DNA from: Sindora glabra
Lineage: Eukaryota > Streptophyta > Magnoliopsida > Fabales > Fabaceae
Length of the DNA stretch: 64,000 nt
Assembly: GCA_020226215.1 (NCBI GenBank)
Contig: CM035230.1
Location: 7,587,501-7,651,500 of the forward strand
Direction: 5' to 3'
In this document: in pieces, positions 62,671 through 64,000 of the stretch
Layout of the letters: each line of letters opens with the position of its first letter
Position numbering within the stretch: position 1 is the first letter of the stretch
The notes under the pieces: model-generated
What the model was told of the DNA's origin: nothing
The model's database searches: none
What the model saw: only the letters and a program-made list of their open reading frames with translations
Made by a program: the position numbers and the translations under genes

Positions 62671-63052
62671 AGTAATAGAATTGAAATAGATGAGAATATG
62701 GTTAAAGCAATTATGGAGTGGTTGCCCTTAAGAGTGCTAGTGAAGTGAGGAGTTTTCATGGGTTAACTAGCATTTATAGAAGATTTGTGAAAGATTTTAG
62801 CACCTTAGTTGCCCTTTTAAATGAATTAGTTAAGAAAAATATGAATTTTCATTAGGAAGAAGAGTAAAAAAAAAGTTTTAATTTATTAAAAGAAAGGCTG
62901 AGTTCTTCACCTTGCTTTTTTTTATTTCTAAAAAATATTTAAAATTGAAAATAATGCCTCAGGAATTAGTATTAAAGCTATTTTATTACAAGAGAATATG
63001 CCTATTGCTTTTTTTGGTAAAAAACTTAATTGAGTAGCTCTTAATTAACCTA
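62671..63052 (+). repeat. Tandem duplication, copy 2 (RT thumb to RNase H)
   Basis: It repeats copy 1 with roughly one difference in ten to fifteen bases and several small indels (for example GGAGTGGTTGCCC versus GCAGTGGTGTGTCCC). RNase H coding continues downstream only from this copy (KELYVFI and so on). Confidence 0.9.
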
Positions 63053-63250
63053 CATAAGATAAAGAGCTATATGTATTTATTTAGACTTTGGAAACATAGC
63101 AACACTATTTATGGATAAAGGAATTTATCATCTATATCGAGCATGGAGCATTGAAACATTTGAAGAGCTAAGGGAAGCTCACTAAGAGGCATGCAAAATG
63201 GGTGGAGTTTATAGAATCATTCCTATATGTGATTCCATACAAATAAGGTT
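63053..63250 (+). pseudogene. RNase H C-terminal part
   Basis: Frames read KELYVFI, QHYLW, EFIIYIEHGALKHLK, KLTKRHAKWVEFIESFLYVIP and YK, matching the end of RNase H in this lineage. The coding then joins directly to integrase core sequence, without the GKENVVADALSRR-like RNase H end or the integrase HHCC domain. Confidence 0.8.
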
Positions 63251-63700
63251 TGCCAAGGTCCAAGAAAGGAAGAAACTCTATATTTGTTGTTGTGGTTGAT
63301 AGGTTCTGAAAGAAAACGCATTTTATACCAGGCTATAAAATTAATGATACAACAAATGTGGTTAACTTTTCTTTAGAGAAGTAGTAATACTTTATGAAGT
63401 ACCAAGGAACATTGTATTGGATCGAGATGTAAAGTTATTAAGCTACTTTTGGAAAGTCCTTTGGAGAAAATTAATGACCAAGTTGCTATTTCCAATAACT
63501 TGTCATCTACAAATAAATGGATAAATCAAGGTAGTTAACTAAACTTTAACTACTTTATTATAGTCCATTATTTAAAAGTACTTGAAAAGTTAGGAGGAAT
63601 GTTTTACTCGTATAGAATTTTCATATAAAAAAGTTGTATATTTTGCTACTCAATTTTTTCCATTTGAGATTGTTTATGGTTTTAATCCACTAACTTCTTT
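63247..63700 (+). pseudogene. Integrase core fragment lacking its N-terminal domain
   Basis: GLPRSKKGRNSIFVVVVDRF opens the core (first Asp in VDRF). It is followed by KKTHFIPGYK, a frameshifted FLSYFWK-like region near 63435-63460 and, after 63600, words such as EIVYGFNPLTSLDLLP. The HHCC zinc-binding domain that should come first is missing, so the region was deleted before or after insertion. Confidence 0.8.
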
Positions 63701-64000
63701 GGATTTATTACCATCGCCTATTAAAGAAAGAACTAGCTTAGATGGAAAAAGAAATTTTGAATTGATTAAGAAATTACATGAGCAAGTGAAAGTAGCTAAT
63801 AAAGAAAGGAAGAAATTTTCATTTCAACTAGGTGATATGGTTTAGATATACTTAAGGAAGGAAAGGTTTGTAACACAAAGGAAATCTAAGTTATAACTAA
63901 GAAAGGATGGTCCTTTCTAAGTTCTTGAAAGGATAAATGACAATGCTTACAAGCTAAAATTTCTTGTTAAGTATGGTGTTAATGCTACCTTCTATGTTTT
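63701..64000 (+). pseudogene. Integrase C terminus, cut by window edge
   Basis: The frame reads PIKERTSLDGKRNFELIKKL, HEQVKVANKERKKFSFQLGD, IYLRKERFVTQRKSKL, then RKDGPFxVLERINDNAYKLK and a YGVNATFYV end. This basic C-terminal region is very close to Reina-type relatives. It continues beyond position 64000. Confidence 0.85.

Larger units (their letters stand above)
55952..64000 (+). mobile_element. Decayed Reina-like Ty3 chromovirus, right end outside window
   Basis: The probable 5' LTR (55952-about 56730), primer site (about 56735-56749) and A-rich leader are followed by gag, zinc knuckle, protease, reverse transcriptase, RNase H and integrase remnants in that order, ending inside the integrase C terminus at the window edge. 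Protein words (ATMARFLYGLNRDI, NVVELQHY, EGEVESAS-like, YRTNLVEAKDIQRQVEDF, RINDNAYKLK) resemble Reina-type chromoviruses. It holds a nested solo LTR, a tandem duplication and an integrase deletion, and is broken by many stops and frameshifts. Confidence 0.85.

Noticed and set aside
1..64000. CRISPR array, operons, ribosome-binding sites, tRNA or rRNA genes
   Set aside because: The DNA is plant nuclear repeat DNA. The TGGTATC(A/T)(A/G)AGC words are primer sites copied from tRNA-Met ends, not tRNA genes, and I saw no cloverleaf or rRNA sequence.

Overview
This is plant nuclear DNA, very AT-rich and without one intact cellular gene. The evidence is a stack of plant-type LTR retrotransposons (long TG...CA LTRs, 5-bp target duplications, initiator-tRNA-Met-like primer sites, Tekay/Del-like and Reina-like chromovirus proteins), a foldback MITE, CACTA-like ends, and an intron-containing fragment resembling the plant gene SPINDLY (SPY). 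A eudicot is likely; I cannot name the species. The window looks like old intergenic or heterochromatic repeat DNA in which elements inserted into one another and then decayed.

Layout. 1-6179: AT-rich, no gene, a (TA)n tract and a degenerate ACC/ATT low-complexity block. 6185-18491: one complete non-autonomous LTR element on the minus strand ('family S'), with perfect AATCA target duplications, a 1.7-kb non-coding interior, a primer site and a polypurine tract. Its left LTR holds a second family-S LTR in the opposite orientation (7188-10764), and the right LTR carries a truncated version of the same nested structure. 18641-19153: foldback MITE. 19154-31861: AT-rich DNA with a CACTA-like end, a 71-bp tandem duplication and a possible decayed LTR. 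31862-34415: solo LTR with perfect CTTTA duplications, related to the chromovirus further right and containing a CpG-rich palindrome cluster. 34421-40538: AT-rich, with a decayed SPY-like fragment (36557-36924) and a CACTA-like right end (38767).

40539-54457: a minus-strand family-S solo LTR split by a full-length plus-strand Tekay-like chromovirus (43332-53712). That element has two 2,839-bp LTRs, primer site, gag-pol in one frame, and polypurine tract. It is dead: about two dozen stops, one frameshift, and lost catalytic residues in reverse transcriptase and RNase H. 55952-64000: a decayed plus-strand Reina-like chromovirus that runs off the window, with a 1,675-bp solo LTR inserted in its gag (perfect ATCAA duplications), a 383-bp tandem duplication and a deletion joining RNase H to the integrase core.

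The points most worth a second look are: (1) the chromovirus LTR pair, whose middle 2.4 kb is almost identical while both ends are clearly diverged, suggesting gene conversion or an assembly artefact; (2) the nested inverted LTR present in both LTRs of the family-S element, suggesting that the nested structure was itself copied by retrotransposition; and (3) the SPY-like exons with retained introns near a CACTA-like end. I found no new multi-gene system; the unusual content is structural.
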